Assembly: GCA_964410945.1 (NCBI GenBank)
Contig: CAYPJE010000007.1
Location: 1 to 64,000 of the forward strand
Direction of reading: 5' to 3'
DNA length: 64,000 bases
From: CAYPJE01 sp964410945
Lineage (GTDB): Bacteria > Fidelibacterota > Marinisomatia > Marinisomatales > TCS56
Position numbers and translations under genes: made by a program. Shown here one piece after another: positions 17,553 through 26,645 of this stretch (position 1 is the stretch's first letter; each line of letters begins with the position of its first letter). The notes under the pieces are model-generated. The model was given only the letters and a program-made list of their open reading frames with translations, ran no database searches and had not been told where the DNA came from.

Positions 17553-18277
17553 CTGATGCGCTCCAGTAAATCCTGCTGAACGCTTCCGAACCAGGTCGGT
17601 GCCTTGGAAATTTTATTTATCGCCTGGGCTAATTCCTTCGCATTATTATGGGTATCCGATTTATTAACAAAATAGCTGCGGGGCATTCCGGCTGGGATTT
17701 TTCCGGCATAACCCTGTGTTACGACACGGGCAATGAATTCAGGGAACAGGACAAAATCCTCATTAATCTGCCATAAATGTTTGAAAACGTCGGGACGATG
17801 CACCAAACCGTCTGTCAGGGTAGTGCCCGTCACATCGGCTCCGACGATCACAATCACCCGATCGAAGTAATCCGGTATCATTGGATCGTGGGGCAAGTGC
17901 GCTTTCAGGGGACGGTTGCGGGCACCGTCGCATTCAACGATAGTACTGTCAGCCTTGTGGCGCAGTTCATCCAGTTCGGCAGCTGATATACCGGTAAGTT
18001 TTTCAGGTGTCAGGCAGGAACCCATCAGGCAAAGTGGATTCTGCTGCTTGAAGAGTGGCTGAAGGTTGTGGTCTGGCAAATCATCCAAACAATGAATCGG
18101 TGGATCGGCATGCCAGGCCGACTTGGTTAATGATGTCAGCAAAATCCGGTTGAAAGACAGGGCAAGTTCCTGGCCCAACCGGTGCTGGAGGCCGGTCTTT
18201 CCGCCGCCACCCAGTAAGGCAATACAGGAATTATCGAACGGTTGGGAATCAGGAAAGGCCAAATCGGAAAACTGCAT
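17549..18277 (-). CDS. yqeC: YqeC, selenium-dependent hydroxylase accessory protein
   Basis: 242 aa. An N-terminal P-loop-like LLGGGGKTG (21-29) and the family signature ECDGARNRPLKAHLPHDPMIPD (about residues 113-134), followed by VIVIVGADVTG, identify YqeC. The family always accompanies YqeB and molybdenum hydroxylases with labile selenium; a role in cofactor processing is inferred, not proven. It is the first gene of the minus-strand arm and lies about 120 bases from the divergent lipoprotein gene, so the promoter of the arm must be in that gap. Confidence 0.88.
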   Translation of the reverse strand: MQFSDLAFPDSQPFDNSCIALLGGGGKTGLQHRLGQELALSFNRILLTSLTKSAWHADPPIHCLDDLPDHNLQPLFKQQNPLCLMGSCLTPEKLTGISAAELDELRHKADSTIVECDGARNRPLKAHLPHDPMIPDYFDRVIVIVGADVTGTTLTDGLVHRPDVFKHLWQINEDFVLFPEFIARVVTQGYAGKIPAGMPRSYFVNKSDTHNNAKELAQAINKISKAPTWFGSVQQDLLERIR

Positions 18278-18398
18278 GGGTGAATTTACAAGGTATACCC
18301 AGTAAAAACTCTAGAGTATCTATTAAAAGAAATCTTCGTTGAATATTTTTATTCGCTGCTATAATATTCGAAGACAGCATTATGTATTGGAGGATAAA

Positions 18399-18927
18399 GT
18401 GAAAAAAAACCATTCTGATTTTAGTATTATATTTTGCATTATTTCTGTCAACTTGTTCAGAATGCAACGAAGATATTGGTGATTTCGGTATATTCTTATT
18501 AGCCGATTCAACACTTGAATACAGTGATTTGGCTTCTATGGCTATTAAGTCTCTTAAACTACAGAAAGAGCCAATAATAACATCAACTGATATTTCCATT
18601 TATAGAATAGTGATATCCGATAATGATTCATCGATATCTTCTCATTTAATGACACTGGAGGATGAGATTAATAGGAAACTGAGGTCAGATATTTCTCCAT
18701 ATGTTGTAAAAGTAGGTGATGAACGTATTTATATCGGTGAGTATTGGCCACAGATTATGTCAATCATAGCTCAAACTGTGACCATGATCAACATGTCAGA
18801 TCATTGCTGGATAACTGCCACTGCGAATTGTAGAGACGAGTTGAACGATACCCGGATAGTTCAGTCGCTTGAAAAAGGTGGTGTTGAGATAATCTATGAT
18901 ACAGTAGGAGAATATACTGCCCAGTAA
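18399..18927 (+). pseudogene. Putative lipoprotein gene with a frameshift in a poly-A run
   Basis: A GTG at 18399 with GGAGG seven bases upstream starts a frame that runs into a run of eight A and stops at 18482. Reading with seven A instead joins the GTG to a long frame ending at 18927 and gives a clean lipoprotein signal (KKTILILVLYFALFLSTC), then about 155 residues with no domain I recognise. The long frame by itself has only a TTG at 18529 and no signal sequence. So the gene is either frameshifted, wrongly assembled at the homopolymer, or read by slippage. It does not belong to the purine operons in any obvious way. Confidence 0.55.
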
Positions 18928-19067
18928 TTCTATTTAATTAATAATTAGAAATTCCTTGTGTTTTTCGTGCATTCCACAGTCAATAATGTCTCTTTATTAT
19001 TCCCCACCCCCGATGGAAATCTTAGTAAATTATATCAATCGAAAGCAGAACAGAGTAAGAATTATTT

Positions 19068-20702
19068 ATGACGAATACCCATTTTGAAGTGTCGGGAAAG
19101 ATTATTGACCTGTTTGAAAACCGCATTTTCCCGGGCGTTGTGAGGGGCAAAAACGGAATTATCCAGTCGATCGAAGAAAGATCGTCTGCCAATGACCAAT
19201 TAATTTTACCGGGACTGATCGACGCCCACATCCATATTGAAAGTTCGATGCTGGTACCCACCGAATTTGCCCGGCTGGCTGTAACCCATGGTACAGTCGC
19301 AGCAGTCTGCGATCCCCATGAGATCGCCAATGTAATGGGCCTGCCCGGGGTGGAATTCATGTATAACAATGGTCGGCAGTCACCATTTAAATTTTTTTTC
19401 GGGGCACCATCCTGTGTTCCGGCCACACCATTTGAAACTGCAGGAGCAGTTTTAGATCTCAAAGATATCGAAAATCTGTTCGCCAGATACGGATTCAAAT
19501 TCCTCAGTGAAATGATGAATGTCCCCGGCGTGCTTATGGAATTGCCGGAGGTTACAGCCAAACTGGAGCTGGCACGGAAATATGGTCGTCCGGTAGATGG
19601 CCATGCACCGGAGTTACGTGGCGATGATCTGGCTAAATATGTCGCAGCCGGCATATCCACCGATCACGAATGTGTATCCCTTGCAGAAGCACGGGAGAAA
19701 ATCAGCCAGGGCATGAAAGTACAGATAAGGGAAGGATCGGCGGCAAAAAATTTCGATGAACTCTACCAACTGGTCGACGAATTCCCGGAAATGTGTATGT
19801 TATGCAGCGATGATAAGCATCCCGACGACCTGGCTGGTGGACATATTAACGAACTGGTGCAACGTGGATTACACAACGGGCTGGATAAATTCAACCTTCT
19901 GCGGGCTGCCAGTGTGAATCCTGTTGAGCATTACGGATTGGAAGTTGGTCTGCTGCGAACCGGTGACCCGGCTGATTTTGTTATAATCGATAATTTCGAG
20001 CAATTCAATATTTTACAAACCTGGATCGATGGTCAAATGGTTGCCAGAAACGGACAGACCAGGTTGTTGCCGGTAAATGTGCAACCAGTCAATAAATTCG
20101 ACTGCTTACCCAAAGAAGTTGCTGATTTTATCGTTCCGGCTGCCGGTGAGAAGATCAGAGTGATCGAACTGATCCCCGGACAACTGGTAACCGGAAGCAG
20201 CATTGCCTTTCCCAAAGTGAAGGGTGGTAATTGTGTGGCGGACGTAGAAAATGATATCCTGAAATTAACGGTAGTGAATCGTTATTCTGACACTCCACCG
20301 GCCCTGGGGTTTGTCAGGGGGTTTGATATTAAGTCAGGTGCGCTGGCTTCTTCAGTGGCTCACGATTCACACAATATCGTTGCCGTTGGTACCAGCGATG
20401 AATCAATATGTAAAGCCGTAAATTCGATCATTGCTGAACAGGGAGGGGTAGCGGTTGTCGCCGATGATAAAGCTATTGTTTTACCGCTGCCGGTAGCCGG
20501 AGTCATGAGTACCGATGATGGTTACCAGATTGGGGAGCAATATGCTGCCCTGGATCGGATTGTCAAAAAGTCGGGATCGAAATTAGCGGCACCATTCATG
20601 AGTTTGTCATTCCTGGCATTGCTGGTGATACCCAGATTGAAGTTGAGTGACCGGGGACTCTTTGACGGAGATAATTTTGAATTCACTTCAATCTTTGTCT
20701 GA
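19068..20702 (+). CDS. ade: Adenine deaminase
   Basis: 544 aa, the length and layout of the bacterial AdeC-type enzyme: metal site LIDAHIHIESSML with His54 and His56, the FFGAPSCVPATPFETAG segment, HAPELRG with a further histidine, and CSDDKHPDDL carrying the catalytic aspartate; the C-terminal beta domain includes HDSHNIVAVG. The enzyme converts adenine to hypoxanthine and ammonia with a binuclear metal centre. It opens the plus-strand arm and supplies hypoxanthine for the molybdenum hydroxylase that follows. About 110 bases separate its stop from the next likely start. Confidence 0.93.
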   Translation: MTNTHFEVSGKIIDLFENRIFPGVVRGKNGIIQSIEERSSANDQLILPGLIDAHIHIESSMLVPTEFARLAVTHGTVAAVCDPHEIANVMGLPGVEFMYNNGRQSPFKFFFGAPSCVPATPFETAGAVLDLKDIENLFARYGFKFLSEMMNVPGVLMELPEVTAKLELARKYGRPVDGHAPELRGDDLAKYVAAGISTDHECVSLAEAREKISQGMKVQIREGSAAKNFDELYQLVDEFPEMCMLCSDDKHPDDLAGGHINELVQRGLHNGLDKFNLLRAASVNPVEHYGLEVGLLRTGDPADFVIIDNFEQFNILQTWIDGQMVARNGQTRLLPVNVQPVNKFDCLPKEVADFIVPAAGEKIRVIELIPGQLVTGSSIAFPKVKGGNCVADVENDILKLTVVNRYSDTPPALGFVRGFDIKSGALASSVAHDSHNIVAVGTSDESICKAVNSIIAEQGGVAVVADDKAIVLPLPVAGVMSTDDGYQIGEQYAALDRIVKKSGSKLAAPFMSLSFLALLVIPRLKLSDRGLFDGDNFEFTSIFV

Positions 20703-20811
20703 TATTCGGTAATAGCGGTAACTTCACAGGTTGTCTTCGATAATTCCATGACTGCTTACGACCGAAAATTAGATGCCATTCCCGCCCGTGCCCAATTCAA
20801 CAGGAATTGTC

Positions 20812-23091
20812 ATGGAGCCTGATTTGAATTATATCGGTCATTCATATAAACGCATCGATGCTGCCGGTAAACTCACCGGGAACACAAGATATCTGCCTGA
20901 TATCACCTATGATAATATGGTTTTTGCCTGTCCAATCTATTCCCGTATTCCATTTGGACGGATAGTAAGCATCAACACCGAACCGGCCAGGAATACACCA
21001 GGATTTATCGATCTGCTGCTGGCCGGTGATATTCCGGGAGATAATCAGGTTGGTGTGATTTTCGAAGACCAGCCCCTGCTGGCTGACGATACTGTACGGT
21101 TTGTTGGTGATTCAATTGGTGTTGTTGTGGCCGAAACAGTAACTGCCGCCCAACAGGCCGCTCGGGCTGTGCAGATTGATTATGAGAGATTTGATCCTAT
21201 TTATACCATAAATGCCAGCCGCGATGCCACTGAGAATTTCATTCATAAAGATAATGTTGCCTGTCGACACCAGGTGGATAAAGGTGATATTAATCAGGGT
21301 TTTGCAGCAGCGGACCGAATAATCACAGCCGAACTGACAACGCCTTTCCAGGAACATTACTATCTGGAACCTCAAGGTTGTATCGTCATTCCCGATGAGA
21401 ATGAGGAAATCACAGTTTACGGATCGTTGCAGTGTATCTATTATGTCCAGAAAGCTGTTGCCCGAGTGCTGGGGATTTCCCAGGAAAAAGTCCATGTTAA
21501 CCAGACTCCGGTAGGCGGGGGTTTCGGTGGTAAAGAAGATATTCCTTCTGAAATCTGCGCTAGGACGGCTTTGGCGGCTATCAGGCTGAACCGGCCGGTA
21601 AAGATGGTCTATAATCGCCGTGACGACGTCCAGCTTACCAGCAAACGGCATCCTTTCCAGATGAAGTACAAAGTTGGTGTCTCCAAGGCCGGAAAGCTGT
21701 TGGCAGCTGATATCACACTGGAGGAAAATGCCGGCGCCTATGCCACCCTTTCTTCAGTGGTCAGTTACCGCTCGGCCATGCAGGCGATGGGTCCCTATGT
21801 TATTCCCAATATTAAAGTTCGTTCGACTTCATATTATACAAATCTTCCTCCGACAGGAGCATTCAGGGGTTTCGGATCACCACAAGCTACCTTTGGTCAT
21901 GAGAGGGTAATGGATATTATCGCCCATGAATTGGGCATTGATCCGGTGGAATTGCGTTTGCGGAATGTCCTGCGCATCGGTAACAGCACCCAAACCGGGC
22001 AGAAGCTGACAGTCAGTGTTGGTGCGGAAGAAACCATTCAAAGAACAGCTCAGGCAGTTGGTTCAGAGCAAAATAAAAACGACAATAACCGCTATTTGTA
22101 CGGAATCGGATTCGCGGCCTGTCATTATGGAAATTGTCTGGGTGCTGCCGGCTGGCATATGGATGGAGCCGGAGCAACCTTGGGGATTCAACGCGATGGT
22201 TCGGTAACTGTGGCTTATGGTTTGTCTGATATGGGCCAGGGAGCTGCAACTGTTAATGCCCAGATGGCCGCCGATGCATTGGGAGTCGATGTCGACCGGA
22301 TTACCGTTCTCATGCCCAGTACCGACCTGGTACCTGACAGCGGGCCCGGAGTGGCCAGCCGGAATGTGGTTATGACCGGTAACGCGATCCGTTCGGCAGC
22401 TGAGAAGCTGATACCAATCCTGAAATCGGCGGCGGCAGAAATATTAAATTGCCCGGTAAACATGATTGAAATTGCCGATGACCAGGCTGTGGATACTGAT
22501 ACCGGCAAGCAGACAGACTTTAAAACTATAGCTGATTATCTCTATGTCAACGATCAACCGGTTGAAATGCCGGGTTGGTGGCATGTGCCACCCCTGGAGT
22601 ATGATCCGGAAAAAGGAATTGGCGAGGCTTATTTTACCTATTCTTTTGCCACCCATGCCGCCCGGGTTAAGGTGGACCGTCTGACCGGTCTGGTTAAAGT
22701 GGAGAAGATCTGGGCTGCTCATGATGTCGGTAAAGTCATTAATCCGGCCGGTCTCGAAGGCCAGGTAGAGGGTGGTACGGCCCAGGGGATTGGCTGGGCT
22801 TTGAGTGAGCATTTTCAAATCAGGGATGGTGTCGTTCAAACGGCAAACCTGTCGACCTATTTACTGCCGACCATACTTGATGTCAGTGAGGTGGAATCTA
22901 TTTTTATCGAAGCACCCGAACCGCTCGGTCCCTGGGGCGCAAAAGGAATCGGTGAACCGGCAGTTATTCCAACGGCTGCGGCTATTGCCAATGCGGTGAG
23001 TGATGCAGTGGGGCAGGAGATGAATTCGATTCCCCTGTCACCGGAAATGATTTTGAGAGCCATCGAAGAAAATATGAATGAGGCCAAATGA
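20812..23091 (+). CDS. Xanthine dehydrogenase-type molybdenum-binding subunit 1
   Basis: 759 aa from the ATG at 20812, with CAGGAA eight bases before it; an ATG at 20773 would add 13 residues not seen in the family. The molybdenum-cofactor signatures are complete: GGGFGGKE at 235-242, FRGFGSPQ at 351-358 and GAKGIGE at 709-715, whose last glutamate is the catalytic base. It should hydroxylate hypoxanthine, xanthine or a related ring. Its iron-sulfur and FAD partners are not adjacent but 6 kb downstream (29.4-30.7 kb), as in some clostridial clusters. The stop overlaps the start of ssnA by four bases. Confidence 0.9.
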   Translation: MEPDLNYIGHSYKRIDAAGKLTGNTRYLPDITYDNMVFACPIYSRIPFGRIVSINTEPARNTPGFIDLLLAGDIPGDNQVGVIFEDQPLLADDTVRFVGDSIGVVVAETVTAAQQAARAVQIDYERFDPIYTINASRDATENFIHKDNVACRHQVDKGDINQGFAAADRIITAELTTPFQEHYYLEPQGCIVIPDENEEITVYGSLQCIYYVQKAVARVLGISQEKVHVNQTPVGGGFGGKEDIPSEICARTALAAIRLNRPVKMVYNRRDDVQLTSKRHPFQMKYKVGVSKAGKLLAADITLEENAGAYATLSSVVSYRSAMQAMGPYVIPNIKVRSTSYYTNLPPTGAFRGFGSPQATFGHERVMDIIAHELGIDPVELRLRNVLRIGNSTQTGQKLTVSVGAEETIQRTAQAVGSEQNKNDNNRYLYGIGFAACHYGNCLGAAGWHMDGAGATLGIQRDGSVTVAYGLSDMGQGAATVNAQMAADALGVDVDRITVLMPSTDLVPDSGPGVASRNVVMTGNAIRSAAEKLIPILKSAAAEILNCPVNMIEIADDQAVDTDTGKQTDFKTIADYLYVNDQPVEMPGWWHVPPLEYDPEKGIGEAYFTYSFATHAARVKVDRLTGLVKVEKIWAAHDVGKVINPAGLEGQVEGGTAQGIGWALSEHFQIRDGVVQTANLSTYLLPTILDVSEVESIFIEAPEPLGPWGAKGIGEPAVIPTAAAIANAVSDAVGQEMNSIPLSPEMILRAIEENMNEAK

Positions 23092-24407
23092 GTACCCAGG
23101 TTTTTACTAATGTCCGTCTGATCAATCCCTGTGCTGCCAATGACTTCATCGAGAACGGATATATAGCTGTCACCGGGGAAAAAATCTCCGGGATTGGTGT
23201 TGGTCAACCCGAATTTCCGGCTGAGTGGCAGGTAATTGATCTGGCTGGCAAGTCCGTATTGCCGGGGATGGTCAACGCTCACACCCATCTTTATTCCGCT
23301 TTGGCGTTGGGGATGCCCTGGCCGGTTAAAACACCGCAGAATTTTGTCCAGAAGCTGGAAAAAATCTGGTGGAAACTGGATCGGGCCCTGGATTATGACT
23401 CGATCAGAGCTTCATTTGAAACTGGTCTGATGGCCTGTCTGGAAGCTGGTGTTACTACGGTGATCGACCATCATTCCAGCCAGACAGCTATAAACGGATC
23501 GCTGCCGATCCTGGCGGAGGTGGCACAGGAACTGGATATGACCGTATCCACCGCCTTTGAAATATCCGACCGGAATGGTGCCGAAGGATTTGAAGCTGGT
23601 CTGAATGAAAACCTGGAATTTTATTGCTCATATCATGGACATGAAAATATCCGTCCGCTGATCGGACTGCACGCCTCATTTACACTGGAGGATGAATCGC
23701 TCCAGAAAATACGGCAGTCCGTAAATGACCTGCCCGATTGGGGAATCCATATTCATGTGGCCGAAGACCAGGCTGACGAAGCCGATGCCAGGCAGCGGGG
23801 TTACCGCTCCGTGATTGACCGGTTAGATCATTTCGGTCTGATCAATCGGCATAGCCTGATTATCCATGGTCTACATACCAACAATGAAGATATTGACATA
23901 CTCCGGCAAAAAGGGGCGATGCTGGTGCATAATCCCACTTCCAATGCCAATAACCGTGTCGGCTGGCTGGCTTCCGAAAAGATCGATAGTCTGCAGGCTG
24001 GCTTAGGAACCGATGGAATGCAGGGTAACATGCTCAAAGAAGCCAAGGAAGGTACCCTGATTCGCAGTGCTCATCTGCCCGGTGGTGTCGATAATGTAGA
24101 CTATCTCAGGTTATTATTTCTGAACAATCCCCGCATAGCTGAGCGGCTTTATGGGCGAATGATCGGGAAACTGGAAGTGGGGCAGCGGGCTGATCTGGCC
24201 ATCTATGATTATTATCCCCGAACGGCCATCACCAATGATAATTACAGCGGTCATCTCCTGTTTGGATTGGGGAGCCCATCGGATGTGATGACGGCTGGAA
24301 AATTTAAAATCCGCGACTCAAAATGGGTCGATGAAAAACAGAAACAGAAATTAAAAAACGGACAGGACCAGTCGAATAAACTCTGGTCAAAAATTCAGGA
24401 ATTATGA
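23088..24407 (+). CDS. ssnA: SsnA-type aminohydrolase
   Basis: 439 aa amidohydrolase with the metal ligands NAHTHLYSA (His65, His67), the WWKLDRAL segment characteristic of SsnA, IHVAEDQADE, a histidine in IIHGLH and the aspartate in GLGTDGM. SsnA proteins are members of the selenium-linked purine cluster in E. coli and clostridia and resemble guanine/8-oxoguanine deaminases; the natural substrate is not settled. Start overlaps the preceding molybdenum subunit by four bases and the next gene begins seven bases after its stop, so it is embedded in the operon. Confidence 0.9.
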   Translation: MSTQVFTNVRLINPCAANDFIENGYIAVTGEKISGIGVGQPEFPAEWQVIDLAGKSVLPGMVNAHTHLYSALALGMPWPVKTPQNFVQKLEKIWWKLDRALDYDSIRASFETGLMACLEAGVTTVIDHHSSQTAINGSLPILAEVAQELDMTVSTAFEISDRNGAEGFEAGLNENLEFYCSYHGHENIRPLIGLHASFTLEDESLQKIRQSVNDLPDWGIHIHVAEDQADEADARQRGYRSVIDRLDHFGLINRHSLIIHGLHTNNEDIDILRQKGAMLVHNPTSNANNRVGWLASEKIDSLQAGLGTDGMQGNMLKEAKEGTLIRSAHLPGGVDNVDYLRLLFLNNPRIAERLYGRMIGKLEVGQRADLAIYDYYPRTAITNDNYSGHLLFGLGSPSDVMTAGKFKIRDSKWVDEKQKQKLKNGQDQSNKLWSKIQEL

Positions 24408-24413
24408 CGACAA

Positions 24414-25625
24414 ATGAAAATTGATTTTGAAAGAATAAGACAGCAGTCGGAATTGTACCGGTCCGATATCAGTGCCTTTTTACGGGATATGATTGCCATT
24501 CCCAGTGAAAGCTGCCAGGAAGCTGCCGTGATCGAACGGGCCTATCAGGAAATGAAAAAAGTTGGCTTTGACCAGGTGGAAATCGATGATTTCGGAAATC
24601 TGCACGGTTATATCGGACATGGTAAACACCTGATTGCCATGGATGGCCATATCGATACGGTTGGTGTCGGCAATGCCGCCAACTGGGAATTTGATCCTTT
24701 TGAAGGTAAAGAGGATGAGGATTGTGTCTATGGTCGCGGAGCTTCCGATCAGGAAGGCGGGATTGCTTCCATGATCTATGCCGGGAAAATTATTAAGGAC
24801 CTGGGACTGGAGGATGACTATACACTGGTAGTGACAGCCACAATCCAGGAGGAAGACTGCGATGGCCTCTGTTGGCAGTACATCATTGAGAAAACTGGCC
24901 TGCGGCCTGAATTTGTAGTAATCAGTGAACCGACCTCCTGCCGGGTATACCGGGGACAGCGGGGCCGGATGGAAATGAAGGTATCCGTGTCTGGTGTCAG
25001 TGCCCATGGTTCGGCGCCGGAGCGTGGTGATAACGCGATTTACAAAATGGCTCCGATCCTGCTGGAACTGCAGGAATTGAACAACAATCTGGGCTACGAT
25101 GACTTTCTGGGAAAGGGATCGCTGACGGTATCGGAAATCTTCCACAGCTCACCCTCGCGTTGTGCCGTAGCCGATGGTTGCCATATTTCAATCGACCGGC
25201 GTCTTACGGTTGGGGAGACGATGGAATCAGCGGTGGCCGAGATTGAAAATCTGCCCGCGGTGCAAAAAGCCGGGGCCAAAGTGGAAGTCTATGATTATGT
25301 CCGGCCAACATACCAGGGGGTGACCTTTCCAACCAAGGCATATTTTCCGACCTGGTTGATCGATAAGGATCATGCCGCAACAAAGACAGCCGTGGAAGCT
25401 TACCACAGCTTATATGGAACCGATCCGATTGTTGATAAATGGACCTTCTCCACCAATGGTGTTTCAATTATGGGGAAGTACGGGATACCCTGTATCGGAT
25501 TTGGCCCCGGACACGAAGACCAGGCCCATGCTCCCAACGAGCGCACCTGGAAGGATGAGCTGGTCATGGCTGCGGCGGTATATGCGGCGATTCCGGCTGT
25601 TTATGTACAAAAATTTTGTGATTAA
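24414..25625 (+). CDS. ygeY: YgeY-type M20 amidohydrolase
   Basis: 403 aa, M20 metallopeptidase fold: metal ligand segment MDGHIDTVG (His79, Asp81), YGRGASDQEGG with the next aspartate, the EED pair in TATIQEEDCDG and the C-terminal FGPGHEDQAHAPNE histidine. YgeY members are linked in gene neighbourhoods to selenium metabolism and purine breakdown and probably cleave an amide or carbamoyl bond in a late intermediate. The gene lies directly before ygeW, as in other genomes with this set. Full length and intact. Confidence 0.92.
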   Translation: MKIDFERIRQQSELYRSDISAFLRDMIAIPSESCQEAAVIERAYQEMKKVGFDQVEIDDFGNLHGYIGHGKHLIAMDGHIDTVGVGNAANWEFDPFEGKEDEDCVYGRGASDQEGGIASMIYAGKIIKDLGLEDDYTLVVTATIQEEDCDGLCWQYIIEKTGLRPEFVVISEPTSCRVYRGQRGRMEMKVSVSGVSAHGSAPERGDNAIYKMAPILLELQELNNNLGYDDFLGKGSLTVSEIFHSSPSRCAVADGCHISIDRRLTVGETMESAVAEIENLPAVQKAGAKVEVYDYVRPTYQGVTFPTKAYFPTWLIDKDHAATKTAVEAYHSLYGTDPIVDKWTFSTNGVSIMGKYGIPCIGFGPGHEDQAHAPNERTWKDELVMAAAVYAAIPAVYVQKFCD

Positions 25626-25652
25626 TCAGCCGGTTGGCTGACAGGAGAAATA

Positions 25653-26645
25653 ATGCAATACGATAAAGATCATTTTAAGGGAAAACATTTCATCACATTA
25701 GAGGACTGGTCCAGGGATGAACTTAACCGGCTGCTGAAGTTGTCTGCCGAGTTAAAAACCAGGTTCAAGTCCGGTGAAATTACCGACTACCTCAAGAATC
25801 AGACCGCCTTTCTGATGTTCTTTGAACAATCCACCCGCACCCGTAATTCCATGGAAGCAGGTATTACCCAGCTTGGCGGCCACGCCCATTATCTGGATAC
25901 CAGCACCATGCAGATATCACACGGCGAATCGCCGAAAGATACGGCTGTAATCCTTTCCCGCTATGGCCACGCCATTGCCTGTCGGAACTGTTTCTGGGAA
26001 ATCGGCAACAAGTATCTTAACGATATGGCAGCCTGGTCAACGGCGCCAATCATCAATATGCAATGCGACCTCTATCATCCGTTGCAGGCCATTGCCGATC
26101 TTATGACGATGGAAGAGAAACTGGATAAACTGCAGGGCAAGAAAGTATCCGTTGTCTGGGCTTATGCCACCAGCCACAAGAAGCCGATCTCGGTGCCCCT
26201 GTCGCAGATTCTGCTCTTTCCCCGTTTCGGGATGGATGTAACTCTGGCCTACCCCGAGGGCTATGAATTGCCGGACTGGGCCATCGAAAAGGCCCGTGCC
26301 AATGCCGGTGAAAATAGCGGCAATTTCCGGATTACCAATGACCAGGATGAAGCCTATGCTGACGCCCAGATTGTTATACCCAAGAACTGGGGCAGTTGGG
26401 TGAGCAACCAGAGTGATGCGGTGGTGGATGATCTGCTGGAGAAGAACCGTTACTGGAAATGTACGGAAGAACGCATGGAAACGACCGATTCAGCACTGTA
26501 TATGCACGCTTTGCCCGCCGACCGGGGGAATGAAGTGGAAGATGCGGTGATTGACGGTCCGCAATCAATTGTGTACGATGAAGCGGAAAACCGCCTGCAC
26601 ACGTCCAAAGCGGTAATGGCCTTGACGATGGGAGGTATCCGATGA
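25653..26645 (+). CDS. ygeW: Knotted carbamoyltransferase YgeW
   Basis: 330 aa member of the aspartate/ornithine carbamoyltransferase superfamily. The carbamoyl-phosphate loop is FFEQSTRTRNSME (Ser60-Thr-Arg-Thr-Arg64), followed by GESPKDTAVILSRYGHAIACRNC and INMQCDLYHPLQAIADLMT, segments distinctive for YgeW and not for OTCase or ATCase. The accepting group is unknown; running in the catabolic direction it would produce carbamoyl phosphate from a ureido compound. A carbamate kinase, expected as partner, is not in the window. AGGAGA lies six bases before the ATG. Its stop overlaps the start of the next PLP enzyme by four bases. Confidence 0.93.
   Translation: MQYDKDHFKGKHFITLEDWSRDELNRLLKLSAELKTRFKSGEITDYLKNQTAFLMFFEQSTRTRNSMEAGITQLGGHAHYLDTSTMQISHGESPKDTAVILSRYGHAIACRNCFWEIGNKYLNDMAAWSTAPIINMQCDLYHPLQAIADLMTMEEKLDKLQGKKVSVVWAYATSHKKPISVPLSQILLFPRFGMDVTLAYPEGYELPDWAIEKARANAGENSGNFRITNDQDEAYADAQIVIPKNWGSWVSNQSDAVVDDLLEKNRYWKCTEERMETTDSALYMHALPADRGNEVEDAVIDGPQSIVYDEAENRLHTSKAVMALTMGGIR

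Noticed and set aside
18249..18599. 116-codon frame on the minus strand
   Set aside because: It overlaps the beginning of yqeC and the whole signal part of the opposite-strand lipoprotein gene, and has no recognisable features.
18928..19067. Purine or molybdenum-cofactor riboswitch before ade
   Set aside because: No conserved loops or stems of those classes could be found in the 140 bases.
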